DNA of 8,624 nucleotides from Chryseosolibacter sp044507115. Lineage in GTDB: Bacteria > Bacteroidota > Bacteroidia > Cytophagales > Cyclobacteriaceae. Below the pieces are notes generated by a model. That model saw only the letters and a list, made by a program, of their open reading frames with translations, did no database searches and was not told the origin of the DNA. Each line of letters opens with the position of its first letter. The first letter of the stretch is position 1. Position numbers and translations under genes: made by a program. The stretch lies in NCBI GenBank assembly GCA_044507115.1, contig JBIQJZ010000165.1, positions 1-8,624 of the forward strand, in the 5' to 3' direction. This document shows positions 1 through 6,550 of the stretch, piece by piece.

Positions 1-28
1 GTTCATCCCATTTTCAAACCCTTCTGAC

Positions 29-1117
29 ATGGGGCACCTTCGTCACAAGCGGATACTGATCATATCGCCGGAACCATGGGATCATCACTTTATTTCCAAG
101 CATCACTACGCGATCAGTCTGGCTGCGCGGGAAAATACCGTTTACTTTCTTAACCCACCGACAACTCGTGAGGAATTTGAGCCGCTCGGTTATGAGCGCC
201 TTTTTCTGATCAATTATAAAGAGCGCTTTAGGGGTGCTAATCGACTGCCCGGTTTTCTACGTCGACTGCTGACAAGACGCACGGTATCGCATATCCGTGC
301 GCTCGCAGGGACGAAGTTCGACGTTGTCTGGAGTTTTGACGTCTATCGACTTCAGGACCTCGACTTGTTCGATGCCGAGACTTGCATCTATTTTGCGGCG
401 GACTCGCATGCGGCGCGAGAACTCGAGCTCGTCGTCGCACGGCATGCGCAACTTGTTTTGAGTCCCTCATCGATGTTATTGGCCTCACTTAACACATCGA
501 CACCGAAACACTTCATCAATCATGCTGTCGCGGATCACTTTCTGGGATCCAATGAGCAATCAAAATTACCCGGAGGTAGCGATCGGAAAATAGGGTACGT
601 TGGCAATCTCCATTCGCGTTACCTTGACTTCCGCCTGTTGAAGCGAGTTGTTGAAGCAAATGCGCATTGCGACTTTGTCTTTGCGGGCAATGATTCAGGG
701 ACTGCGATGGAAGAGCTGAAGAAGTTTGACAATGTCTACTTTGTGGGTGCGCTACATACGTCGGAAGTTCCCGGCTTTCTGCGTGCATGTGACGGTTTAC
801 TCCTTTGCTATGATACCGATCGCTTTGGGCGCGAGGCGTCGAATTCACACAAAATACTGGAGTACCTCGCATCTGGGCGCGTCGTAATGAGCACAAGGAT
901 GAGTCAATATCACGAGCATCGGGATATAGTGTTAATGCCCCAAGCCAATTCCGCCCTCCCGGACCTGGTTCGGGATGTAATGGACAAACTACCTCAATTT
1001 AATGACGCAGCCTCACAGGCACGGCGAATGGCATTCGCGTCCGAACATACGTACGGAAAGCAACTTAATCGCGTGGAGCGATTGATCGGTGATGTAAAGC
1101 AACGATCTTTGGTTTGA
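29..1117 (+). CDS. GT-B fold glycosyltransferase, family 4-like
   Basis: Probable cytoplasmic or membrane-associated glycosyltransferase that moves a sugar from a nucleotide-sugar donor to a growing surface glycan; donor and acceptor cannot be read from the sequence. The 362-residue protein has a two-lobed GT-B layout. The N-terminal lobe starts at about residue 7 (KRILIISPEPWDHHFISKHH). The C-terminal nucleotide-binding lobe starts near residue 187 with IGYVGNLHSRYLDFRLL. Residues 271-286 (SNSHKILEYLASGRVV) match the family signature in which an acidic residue, here E278, contacts the donor. No signal peptide or membrane segment is seen. The ATG at 29 is chosen because the first beta strand follows at once, but the frame stays open to the window edge, so an earlier start is possible. 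Another frame ends with TGA at 25-27 and could be the tail of an upstream gene. Its stop overlaps the possible TTG start of the next gene. Fold class is fairly sure; specificity is unknown. Confidence 0.85.
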   Translation: MGHLRHKRILIISPEPWDHHFISKHHYAISLAARENTVYFLNPPTTREEFEPLGYERLFLINYKERFRGANRLPGFLRRLLTRRTVSHIRALAGTKFDVVWSFDVYRLQDLDLFDAETCIYFAADSHAARELELVVARHAQLVLSPSSMLLASLNTSTPKHFINHAVADHFLGSNEQSKLPGGSDRKIGYVGNLHSRYLDFRLLKRVVEANAHCDFVFAGNDSGTAMEELKKFDNVYFVGALHTSEVPGFLRACDGLLLCYDTDRFGREASNSHKILEYLASGRVVMSTRMSQYHEHRDIVLMPQANSALPDLVRDVMDKLPQFNDAASQARRMAFASEHTYGKQLNRVERLIGDVKQRSLV

Positions 1118-1119
1118 TC

Positions 1120-2331
1120 ATGAAGCTCTTGTTTGTCAGCATTGCGTTTCCTCCGAAGAACGACCCTGAGTCGCTGCAGGCCGGCCGTTATGCGAAGTAC
1201 CTTGTCAGGAATGGTGTCGACCTCAGACTCGTCACATCCAGTATCCCGACTGTGTACATGCCCTACGACGAAACGTTGGAGGAATATGCACATGACCCGG
1301 GCAAGACGCTCACTTTGCCAATCTTTGAAACACGTGCGATAAACCATCTTTTAAGGAAAATTAGTCCGATAGGGCTCGATTTCCCCGACTCTAAATTCTC
1401 GTTTCCCCTTCAATGGCGACGAGTAACTCGTAACTTGCACGGGCGGCCCGATATTATTTACTCGCGGGCAAATCCCATGAGTTCGACCTTGATGGCGTAT
1501 CGCCTTCAGCAGTATTTTGAGGTTCCGTGGATCATGCATATGAGTGATCCGTGGGTGGATTCGCCGGCGCGCAGCTATCGAGCGGCTGAGACCCGTTTCA
1601 ATGCGAAGTGGGAGGAAAGGTGTATGCGAGCCGCCTCACGTGTTGGTGTGACCACTGCGGAATCACTCTACTACTACCGAAGAAAGTACCCGTCCCTGAG
1701 CGAAAAATATTTTCTTGCCCCGAATGTTTTCGATGCGGAGAAGGCTTGTGTTGATCCCGTGGATCTCGGGGACCGAATGCGGATCGTCTATACGGGCGGA
1801 TTGACCGGGAATCGAAGCGCTGAGTTTTTTCTAGGCGCATGTCGACGGGTTCTTGAGAGCGACCCTGGCTTTGCGACATCAGACGTTATTTTTGCAGGAC
1901 CGTTGGATCGAAAGAATCGGGCGATTCTTGAATCCGCCGAACTGGATTTTGTGCGGTATGCCGGAAGCGTTTCGTATGCGGAAGCGCGAAATCTTCAACA
2001 ACAGGCGCACATCCTTCTCACAATCGATGAGCCGGTGGTCGATAAAATGAAAGCTATGTTCTTTCCGTCGAAGATACTGGACTATTTTCTCACAGGACGG
2101 CGGATACTTGCTATCACGAATGAGAGAAGTGCTACCTCTTCCATCCTGAAACAGGGGAGGGCGCTGGTCGTCCACTATCCGGATATGGATCAACTGGTGG
2201 ATTACCTACGTGATGCATACCACGCGTTTATGCGGAAAGACGTTGACTATTTTAGTCAGAAAGAACTTCCGGAACGGTTTAATGCCGAGAAGAATGCACA
2301 AAGCCTGATTGCTTTATTTGAAACGCTTTGA
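1120..2331 (+). CDS. GT-B fold glycosyltransferase, family 4-like
   Basis: Second glycosyltransferase of the polysaccharide cassette, 403 residues from the ATG at 1120. The N-terminal lobe opens with a Rossmann strand and glycine/proline loop (MKLLFVSIAFPPKNDPESLQ) followed by AGRYAKYL, common in bacterial GT4 proteins. The C-terminal lobe begins near residue 219 (MRIVYTGGLTGNRSAEF). Residues 315-332 carry the donor-site signature FPSKILDYFLTGRRILAI, in which the usual glutamate is replaced by aspartate (D321). MSDPW at 141-145 is the other recognisable inter-lobe motif. A TTG at 1114 would add two residues and give a 4-base overlap (TTGA) with the previous stop. I prefer the ATG because the beta strand begins there, but both starts are viable and coupling is likely either way. 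Its own stop overlaps the epimerase start by 4 bases. Donor and acceptor are unknown; the neighbouring epimerase makes a ManNAc-type sugar a candidate donor for one enzyme of the set. Confidence 0.86.
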   Translation: MKLLFVSIAFPPKNDPESLQAGRYAKYLVRNGVDLRLVTSSIPTVYMPYDETLEEYAHDPGKTLTLPIFETRAINHLLRKISPIGLDFPDSKFSFPLQWRRVTRNLHGRPDIIYSRANPMSSTLMAYRLQQYFEVPWIMHMSDPWVDSPARSYRAAETRFNAKWEERCMRAASRVGVTTAESLYYYRRKYPSLSEKYFLAPNVFDAEKACVDPVDLGDRMRIVYTGGLTGNRSAEFFLGACRRVLESDPGFATSDVIFAGPLDRKNRAILESAELDFVRYAGSVSYAEARNLQQQAHILLTIDEPVVDKMKAMFFPSKILDYFLTGRRILAITNERSATSSILKQGRALVVHYPDMDQLVDYLRDAYHAFMRKDVDYFSQKELPERFNAEKNAQSLIALFETL

Positions 2332-3413
2332 AGAGAATTCTGATAATAGCGGGTACAAGACCGGAGGCGATCAAACTGATTCCGGTGTATCTCAGTCTAC
2401 GAACGAGGTTTGATGTTCGTTTTGTTTCGTCGGGACAGCATCGGGAAATGCTTGCGCCGGTGTTTCAATTTTTCGGCGTGTCGCCCGATAGCACCCTCGA
2501 TACGATGACAACGAACCAAACGCTTTCCGAAGTGACGTCGCGGTTATTGTCAGCACTTGACGAAGTCATCAGCAAGGAGAATCCCCAACTTGTCGTTGTT
2601 CAGGGTGATACCACCACTGCAATGGCGGCGGCGTTGAGTGCATATTACAACAAAGTTCCGGTAGCACACGTCGAGGCAGGATTGAGGAGCTTCCACACGT
2701 ACGCACCGTATCCGGAAGAAGTGAACCGGAGAATTATCACACAGATCGCCGCGCTACATTTTGCTCCGACATCAGCCGCAGCTACGAACCTCGCTGGACA
2801 TGCGGGCGTCCACGTTGTTGGAAACACCGCCGTTGATAGCCTTCGCCTGGGTGCGGATCGGATCGGGACCGATGCGCTTCGTCGGATCGGCTTTGATGTA
2901 GATCAGCAGACCATCCTGGTGACAGCCCACAGGCGCGAGAGTTTCGGCGAAGGTATCGCCAACATCTGTCGGGCTGTCTGCATTTTGAGTGAGAAATATC
3001 CTGAGCTTCGCTTTGTCTACCCCGTGCATTTGAATCCCAACGTCCGTGATAAGGTGTTTACAGAAATTGGCGACCGTCCCGGTATTACACTGCTTGAGCC
3101 CGTCGGATATGACGTGATGATTTCCTTGATGAAACATGCGCTGCTTATTCTCACAGACTCAGGGGGAATCCAGGAGGAAGCCCCAGCATTGAACGTCCCT
3201 GTAATAGTCATGCGCGATGTAACAGAACGACCGGAGGGTGTCGAAGCTGGTTGCGCCGTGCTTGCGGGAACGTCTACCGATGGTATTGTTAAGGCGTTTG
3301 AAGACATCTATCTTGATTCGAAACAGTATGAGAAGATGAAGCGCGCCCCAAATCCCTATGGCGACGGGTACGCTGCCAAGCGAATAGCTTCCGTAATCGA
3401 AGGTTTCTTATGA
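2328..3413 (+). CDS. wecB: UDP-N-acetylglucosamine 2-epimerase, non-hydrolysing
   Basis: Converts UDP-GlcNAc reversibly to UDP-ManNAc in the cytoplasm, supplying ManNAc or, after oxidation, ManNAcA for surface polysaccharides. The 361-residue length is typical. Family motifs appear in order: AGTRPEAIKL at 8-17, SSGQHREML at 34-42, VQGDTTTA at 91-98 with D94, HVEAGLRS at 114-121 with E116, PYPEEVNRR at 127-135 with E130, VTAHRRESFGEG at 198-209 with H201, and LTDSGGIQEEAP at 275-286 with MRDVTERPEG after it. D94, E116, E130 and H201 align with the E. coli WecB catalytic residues D95, E117, E131 and H213. The pattern is that of the non-hydrolysing WecB/MnaA branch rather than NeuC. The start is a TTG at 2328: KRILIIAGTRPEAIKL follows immediately, as at usual WecB N-termini, and no ATG fits. 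It overlaps the preceding stop by 4 bases (TTGA). Flanking glycosyltransferases agree with O-antigen or capsule synthesis. mnaA is a synonym. Confidence 0.95.
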   Translation: MKRILIIAGTRPEAIKLIPVYLSLRTRFDVRFVSSGQHREMLAPVFQFFGVSPDSTLDTMTTNQTLSEVTSRLLSALDEVISKENPQLVVVQGDTTTAMAAALSAYYNKVPVAHVEAGLRSFHTYAPYPEEVNRRIITQIAALHFAPTSAAATNLAGHAGVHVVGNTAVDSLRLGADRIGTDALRRIGFDVDQQTILVTAHRRESFGEGIANICRAVCILSEKYPELRFVYPVHLNPNVRDKVFTEIGDRPGITLLEPVGYDVMISLMKHALLILTDSGGIQEEAPALNVPVIVMRDVTERPEGVEAGCAVLAGTSTDGIVKAFEDIYLDSKQYEKMKRAPNPYGDGYAAKRIASVIEGFL

Positions 3414-4603
3414 GGGTGCTGTACCTTGGATATTGGGGAAGTAGTGAGCCGCTGACTACGGCGACTATCCTGCCGAGCCTCCGGGTACTTGGAAGGATGG
3501 AGCAGATTGAGAAGATAATTTATTGCTCGATTGAACGAACTGGGAAAGGTGGATTAGCACCTCTGCCAAAGGTCGAGCACGTCGGAATTTCATCGTGGGA
3601 TACCGGTAGCGTTATGCTGACCAAATTGCGGGACTATCGGCGAATATACGACGTCGTGCAGCGCCTGTGCAGACGGCATGACGTCGACCTACTGGTCTGC
3701 CGCTCGGCGCTCGCCGGCGCATTTGGTCATCGCGTCAAACGGAAGTTCGGTATTCCATATGTGGTCGAATCGTTTGAGCCGCACAAAGATTATATGGTCG
3801 AATCGCACGTCTGGGGTCGCTACGACGTTCGCGCGCTGATGCAGTCTCTCCATGAACGTCAACAAAAAAAGTCCGCCGATGTCCTTCTCCCTGTGTCTTC
3901 GAACTACTTGAGAGCATTGGTAGACGAAGGATTGGATGAACGGCGGGTCCTGTTGCTTCCATGTTGCGTTGATCTTGAGATGTTCAGCTTTGATGCGGCG
4001 GTCCGTGATCGGGTTCGCCGTCTCCATTCCTTCGGCGATACTGATATCGTCGGGATATACGTCGGCAAGTTTGGTGGAATCTACTATGATCGCGAAGCGT
4101 ATACGATTTTCAAGAAGGCATTCGATCACTTTGGGATGCGATTCAAACTCGTCGTCTTGACGAATGACAATCGCGACGGAGTACTGGCGGGAATCTCCCG
4201 ACAAGCTATTCCAACGGACCGCGTGGTTGTGACATCGGTTCCACACAATGAGGTGAACGAGTGGCTCTGCGCTGCGGATATCGCCTTTTGCACGGTGCGG
4301 CCGGCCGCATCTCGGAAATATTGCTCGCCTGTAAAGAACGGAGAGTATTGGGCGTGTGGGCTGCCCGTTGTGATAGAGCCGGGCATTGGCGACGACTCCG
4401 ACATCGTTGACGGGGAAGGGGGAGGAGTGCTCGTCAGAAACAGAGACTACGCGACGGCGTTCGGGGAGATAGAAAAGTTAATTGACCGCGGGCGCGAACG
4501 ATTGTCGGCTGAGATTCGGATGATCGCGATAAGGCACCGTGATTCCCGGCAAATAGAGAGCGTTTATCGGGCGGTATTCGAACGGCTGCACTGGAAGAAA
4601 TAA
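3410..4603 (+). CDS. GT-B fold glycosyltransferase, family 4-like
   Basis: Third glycosyltransferase of the cassette, 397 residues, and the last gene before a 128-base gap. The N-terminal lobe starts at once with MRVLYLGYWGSSEP. A family 4-type inter-lobe linker LLPCCVDLEMF lies at 182-192 (compare the common PxGVDxxxF). The C-terminal lobe opens with IVGIYVGKFGGIYYDREA at 213-230. The donor-site signature is SPVKNGEYWACGLPVVIEPG at 306-325, with E312 as the likely donor-contacting acid and a conserved-looking GLPV turn. No transmembrane segment or signal peptide is seen, so it is probably a soluble or peripheral enzyme acting on a lipid-linked intermediate. The ATG at 3410 overlaps the epimerase stop (ATGA), so translational coupling is likely. 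A GAAGG about 7 bases before the ATG is the nearest thing to a ribosome binding site in the operon, but it lies in coding sequence and may be chance. Specificity is not predictable from the sequence. Confidence 0.87.
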   Translation: MRVLYLGYWGSSEPLTTATILPSLRVLGRMEQIEKIIYCSIERTGKGGLAPLPKVEHVGISSWDTGSVMLTKLRDYRRIYDVVQRLCRRHDVDLLVCRSALAGAFGHRVKRKFGIPYVVESFEPHKDYMVESHVWGRYDVRALMQSLHERQQKKSADVLLPVSSNYLRALVDEGLDERRVLLLPCCVDLEMFSFDAAVRDRVRRLHSFGDTDIVGIYVGKFGGIYYDREAYTIFKKAFDHFGMRFKLVVLTNDNRDGVLAGISRQAIPTDRVVVTSVPHNEVNEWLCAADIAFCTVRPAASRKYCSPVKNGEYWACGLPVVIEPGIGDDSDIVDGEGGGVLVRNRDYATAFGEIEKLIDRGRERLSAEIRMIAIRHRDSRQIESVYRAVFERLHWKK

Positions 4604-4658
4604 GCTTCCGGCACGAATGGCAGCACTTCCGGGTTTGACGTTTTTGGAGTACTTTTGC

Positions 4659-4673
4659 CCAAATAAAATTTGG
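4659..4673. promoter_or_regulatory. 15-base palindrome, candidate Lrp-type operator
   Basis: CCAAAT-AAA-ATTTGG is a perfect inverted repeat of 6-base arms around three A residues. Its right end overlaps the TTGGCG -35 element of the predicted promoter before the Lrp/AsnC gene. Lrp-family proteins are known to bind 15-base palindromes with AT-rich centres and often repress their own gene, so autoregulation is a natural reading. No second copy spaced by helical turns is visible. It could also be a chance palindrome; it is not a terminator because no T-run follows. Confidence 0.4.
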
Positions 4674-4698
4674 CGGCGTCTAAGAGGTGCCGTATAAA
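4670..4698 (+). promoter_or_regulatory. Predicted promoter of the lrp-PRTase-panB operon
   Basis: TTGGCG at 4670-4675 and TATAAA at 4693-4698 are separated by 17 bases, matching the sigma70 consensus at 4/6 and 5/6 positions. The same stretch also reads TTTG-N20-TATAA, close to the Bacteroidota -33/-7 spacing. A transcript would start near 4705, leaving a leader of about 27 bases before the ATG at 4732. The rest of the 4604-4731 gap shows no clear terminator for the upstream operon and no ORF. Confidence 0.5.
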
Positions 4699-4731
4699 AC
4701 GCATCCGTAACCGCTGAAAAAACAAACCTGC

Positions 4732-5208
4732 ATGAAAGCGAATCCAAAACTCGACGCGACTGACCGCAAAATTCTGGAGATACTACAGGCAAACTCCAAC
4801 ATTACCAATGCCCAGCTCGCCAAGGAGATCGGGCTGTCGCCGGCACCTACACTGGAGCGCGTGAATAAGCTGGAGGCATCCGGCGTCATACGGAGTTATC
4901 ACGCTGTTATCGATCCACATCGCGTAGGCCTGGGTGTAAGCACCTTTGTGATGGCGTCATTAAAAGGGCACAACAAAGATAACATTGAGAAATTCATCTC
5001 GGCGATTAAACGGATTCCGGAGATTATCGAGTGCCATCATGTAACCGGCGCCGGTGATTTCATTCTAAAAATAATTTGCGTTGATATCGCTGCCTATCAG
5101 CAGCTCATGCTCGAACGCGTTTCGAATATCGACGTTGTAGATAGTCTCCAGTCGATGGTTATCCTATCGACCTTTAAGGACAGCAAGTCAATGCCCATAC
5201 CCGGTTGA
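4732..5208 (+). CDS. Lrp/AsnC family transcriptional regulator
   Basis: DNA-binding regulator of the feast/famine family, 158 residues, a normal length. The N-terminal winged helix-turn-helix spans about residues 7-55: LDATDRKILEILQ is the usual opening helix, and TNAQLAKEIGLSPAPTLERV at 26-45 is the helix-turn-helix. The C-terminal RAM ligand-binding and oligomerisation domain spans about 70-148 and includes TGAGDFILKI at 105-114, the Gly-x-Gly-Asp turn typical of the family. Members form dimers to hexadecamers and usually sense amino acids; the ligand here cannot be told from the sequence. The ATG at 4732 follows an A-rich stretch with no Shine-Dalgarno, and the LDxTDxxIL motif directly after supports this start. 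Its stop overlaps or lies two bases before the start of the PRTase gene, with panB next, so it may control pantothenate or branched-chain amino acid metabolism. A promoter and palindrome just upstream suggest autoregulation. Confidence 0.93.
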   Translation: MKANPKLDATDRKILEILQANSNITNAQLAKEIGLSPAPTLERVNKLEASGVIRSYHAVIDPHRVGLGVSTFVMASLKGHNKDNIEKFISAIKRIPEIIECHHVTGAGDFILKIICVDIAAYQQLMLERVSNIDVVDSLQSMVILSTFKDSKSMPIPG

Positions 5209-5210
5209 TT

Positions 5211-5714
5211 ATGGTTTCAGAAAGGACTTTGATTCTCGACTCCGTCCAGGTCAAGCAGAAGATCAGGAGGATGGCGTATCAGATATATGAGTACAACTTC
5301 AACGAGAAGACGGTTGTCATTGCCGGCATCGATGGACAGGGCTACGTGCTGGCCCGCCTGCTAATCAAGGAAATTGAATCGATCTCGCCGATCAAAACGA
5401 TTCTCGTCAAGGTTACACTCGACAAGTCCGCGCCTCAACAATCGGACGTCACCCTCGACTGCAACGTAAAAGACCTTCAAAAAAAGTGTATCATCCTGGT
5501 GGACGATGTCTTGAACACCGGCCGCACATTTGCATATGGATTGAAACCATTCCTTAGTATTGAAGTAAAGAAGATAGAGACAGCAGTCCTGGTAAATCGC
5601 AGCCATACATTATTTCCGATCCATCCGCAATACACCGGGTACGAACTGGCGACGACTATTCGCGATCACGTGGAAGTCATCCTGGGCAAGGAAACCGCCG
5701 TTTACGTCAGATAG
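5211..5714 (+). CDS. PyrR-like type I phosphoribosyltransferase
   Basis: Type I phosphoribosyltransferase of 167 residues from the ATG. IILVDDVLNTGRT at 94-106 is the PRPP-binding loop, nearly identical to the loop of PyrR (VILVDDVLYTGRT). The order of elements also follows PyrR: VVIAGIDGQGYVLARLL at 35-51 (pyrophosphate loop region), then AVLVNRSHTLFPIHPQYTGYEL at 125-146, matching the PyrR segment with LVDRGHRELPI and YIGK. The ITLYRDD loop of PyrR is replaced by VTLDKSAPQQ, and the protein is somewhat shorter than the roughly 180 residues of PyrR. It may therefore be a uracil or other base phosphoribosyltransferase rather than a pyr-mRNA attenuator; substrate is open. No pyrimidine gene is nearby. 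A TTG at 5205 would add two residues and overlap the previous stop as TTGA; the ATG at 5211 is preferred. panB follows after 17 bases, so it is probably co-transcribed. Confidence 0.88.
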   Translation: MVSERTLILDSVQVKQKIRRMAYQIYEYNFNEKTVVIAGIDGQGYVLARLLIKEIESISPIKTILVKVTLDKSAPQQSDVTLDCNVKDLQKKCIILVDDVLNTGRTFAYGLKPFLSIEVKKIETAVLVNRSHTLFPIHPQYTGYELATTIRDHVEVILGKETAVYVR

Positions 5715-5731
5715 AGTCAACAACGCGAATC

Positions 5732-6550
5732 ATGTCAGTACATAAGCAGGAAATTAAGAAGGTCACAACTCATCAGCTCCAGGAGATGAAGAATCGCGGT
5801 GAAAAGATTGCGATGCTGACCGCCTACGATTACAGTATGGCAAGAATTATCGACGCCGCGATGGTCGACGTCATCCTGGTAGGTGATTCTGCTTCAAACG
5901 TGATGGCGGGTCACGAGACGACGCTGCCGATAACACTTGATCAGATGATCTATCACGCGGCTTCCGTCGTCCGCGCGGTGAAAAGGGCACTGGTGGTTGT
6001 AGACCTTCCGTTTGGAACGTATCAGGGAAACTCCAGCGAAGCTTTGCGGTCTGCGATCCGCATAATGAAGGAAGCAGGTGCGCATGCCGTGAAACTCGAA
6101 GGGGGGCGTGAGGTGAAAGAGTCTGTCGAACGTATCCTGAGTGCCGGAATTCCCGTGATGGGGCATCTCGGACTGACGCCGCAGTCCATCTACAAATTCG
6201 GTACTTATACCGTGCGCGCGAAGCAGGAAGAAGAAGCGAAGAAGCTCGTGGACGATGCACAACTCCTGGCGAATTGCGGGTGTTTTGGTATTGTTCTTGA
6301 AAAGATACCAGCTGTCCTCGCCAAGCAAGTAACCGAGTCGGTCCAGATTCCGACCGTTGGTATTGGTGCCGGGCCGGATACCGATGGTCAGGTGCTCGTC
6401 ATGCAGGATATGCTCGGGATCAACAAAGAGTTCAAGCCACGTTTCCTTCGCCGCTATGCTGACCTGGATTCAGTTGTGACGAAAGCTGTCAGGAACTATG
6501 TAGGCGATGTAAAGTCGGGATCTTTCCCGAACGAGGACGAAAAATATTAG
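5732..6550 (+). CDS. panB: 3-methyl-2-oxobutanoate hydroxymethyltransferase (ketopantoate synthase)
   Basis: Transfers a hydroxymethyl group from 5,10-methylene-tetrahydrofolate to 2-ketoisovalerate to make ketopantoate, the first committed step of pantothenate and CoA synthesis, in the cytoplasm. The 272-residue length fits the family, which folds as a TIM barrel and assembles as a decamer. Metal and catalytic residues are all present: VGDSASNVMAGHETTLPIT at 50-68 with D52, VVVDLPFGTYQ at 88-98 with D91, AVKLEGG at 119-125 with K121 and E123, GHLGLTPQS at 144-152, and IVLEKIPA at 187-194 with E190 as the likely base. TVGIGAGPDTDGQVLVMQDM at 208-227 is a further signature. The ATG at 5732 is 17 bases after the PRTase stop, without a Shine-Dalgarno; the N-terminal KKVTTHQLQEMK helix fits the family. 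The stop TAG overlaps the stop of the opposing CAP gene. panC and panD are not in the window. Confidence 0.97.
   Translation: MSVHKQEIKKVTTHQLQEMKNRGEKIAMLTAYDYSMARIIDAAMVDVILVGDSASNVMAGHETTLPITLDQMIYHAASVVRAVKRALVVVDLPFGTYQGNSSEALRSAIRIMKEAGAHAVKLEGGREVKESVERILSAGIPVMGHLGLTPQSIYKFGTYTVRAKQEEEAKKLVDDAQLLANCGCFGIVLEKIPAVLAKQVTESVQIPTVGIGAGPDTDGQVLVMQDMLGINKEFKPRFLRRYADLDSVVTKAVRNYVGDVKSGSFPNEDEKY
6515..6530 (-). terminator. Weak hairpin after the CAP gene, possible terminator
   Basis: TCGGGA and TCCCGA form a perfect 6-base stem with a 4-base loop. Read on the - strand it lies about 16 bases past the CAP-gene stop and is followed by CTTTAC, only a short T-run. It lies inside the 3' end of panB, so the pairing could simply reflect codons. 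No stronger terminator is visible for either convergent gene. Confidence 0.25.

Noticed and set aside
1..27. Possible tail of an upstream gene ending at TGA 25-27
   Set aside because: Only eight codons are visible and nothing identifies a product, so it is mentioned only as context for the first gene.
516..896. 126-residue - strand frame inside the first glycosyltransferase gene
   Set aside because: Low-complexity, Arg/Ser/His-rich translation without domain features; shadow of the + strand gene.
3689..4246. 185-residue open frame on the - strand inside the third glycosyltransferase gene
   Set aside because: It lies fully antisense to a well supported gene, has no recognisable motif or ribosome binding site, and is best explained as a codon-bias shadow.
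4296..4309. 14-base perfect palindrome TGCGGCCGGCCGCA, sharing GGCCGGCC with 1179-1186
   Set aside because: Both sites are in glycosyltransferase coding sequence with normal translation; no other copy, spacing or flanking signal suggests a function.
4604..4650. Search for a terminator after the third glycosyltransferase gene
   Set aside because: CTTCCGG is repeated directly (about 4606 and 4626) but not inverted, and no stem followed by a T-run is visible.
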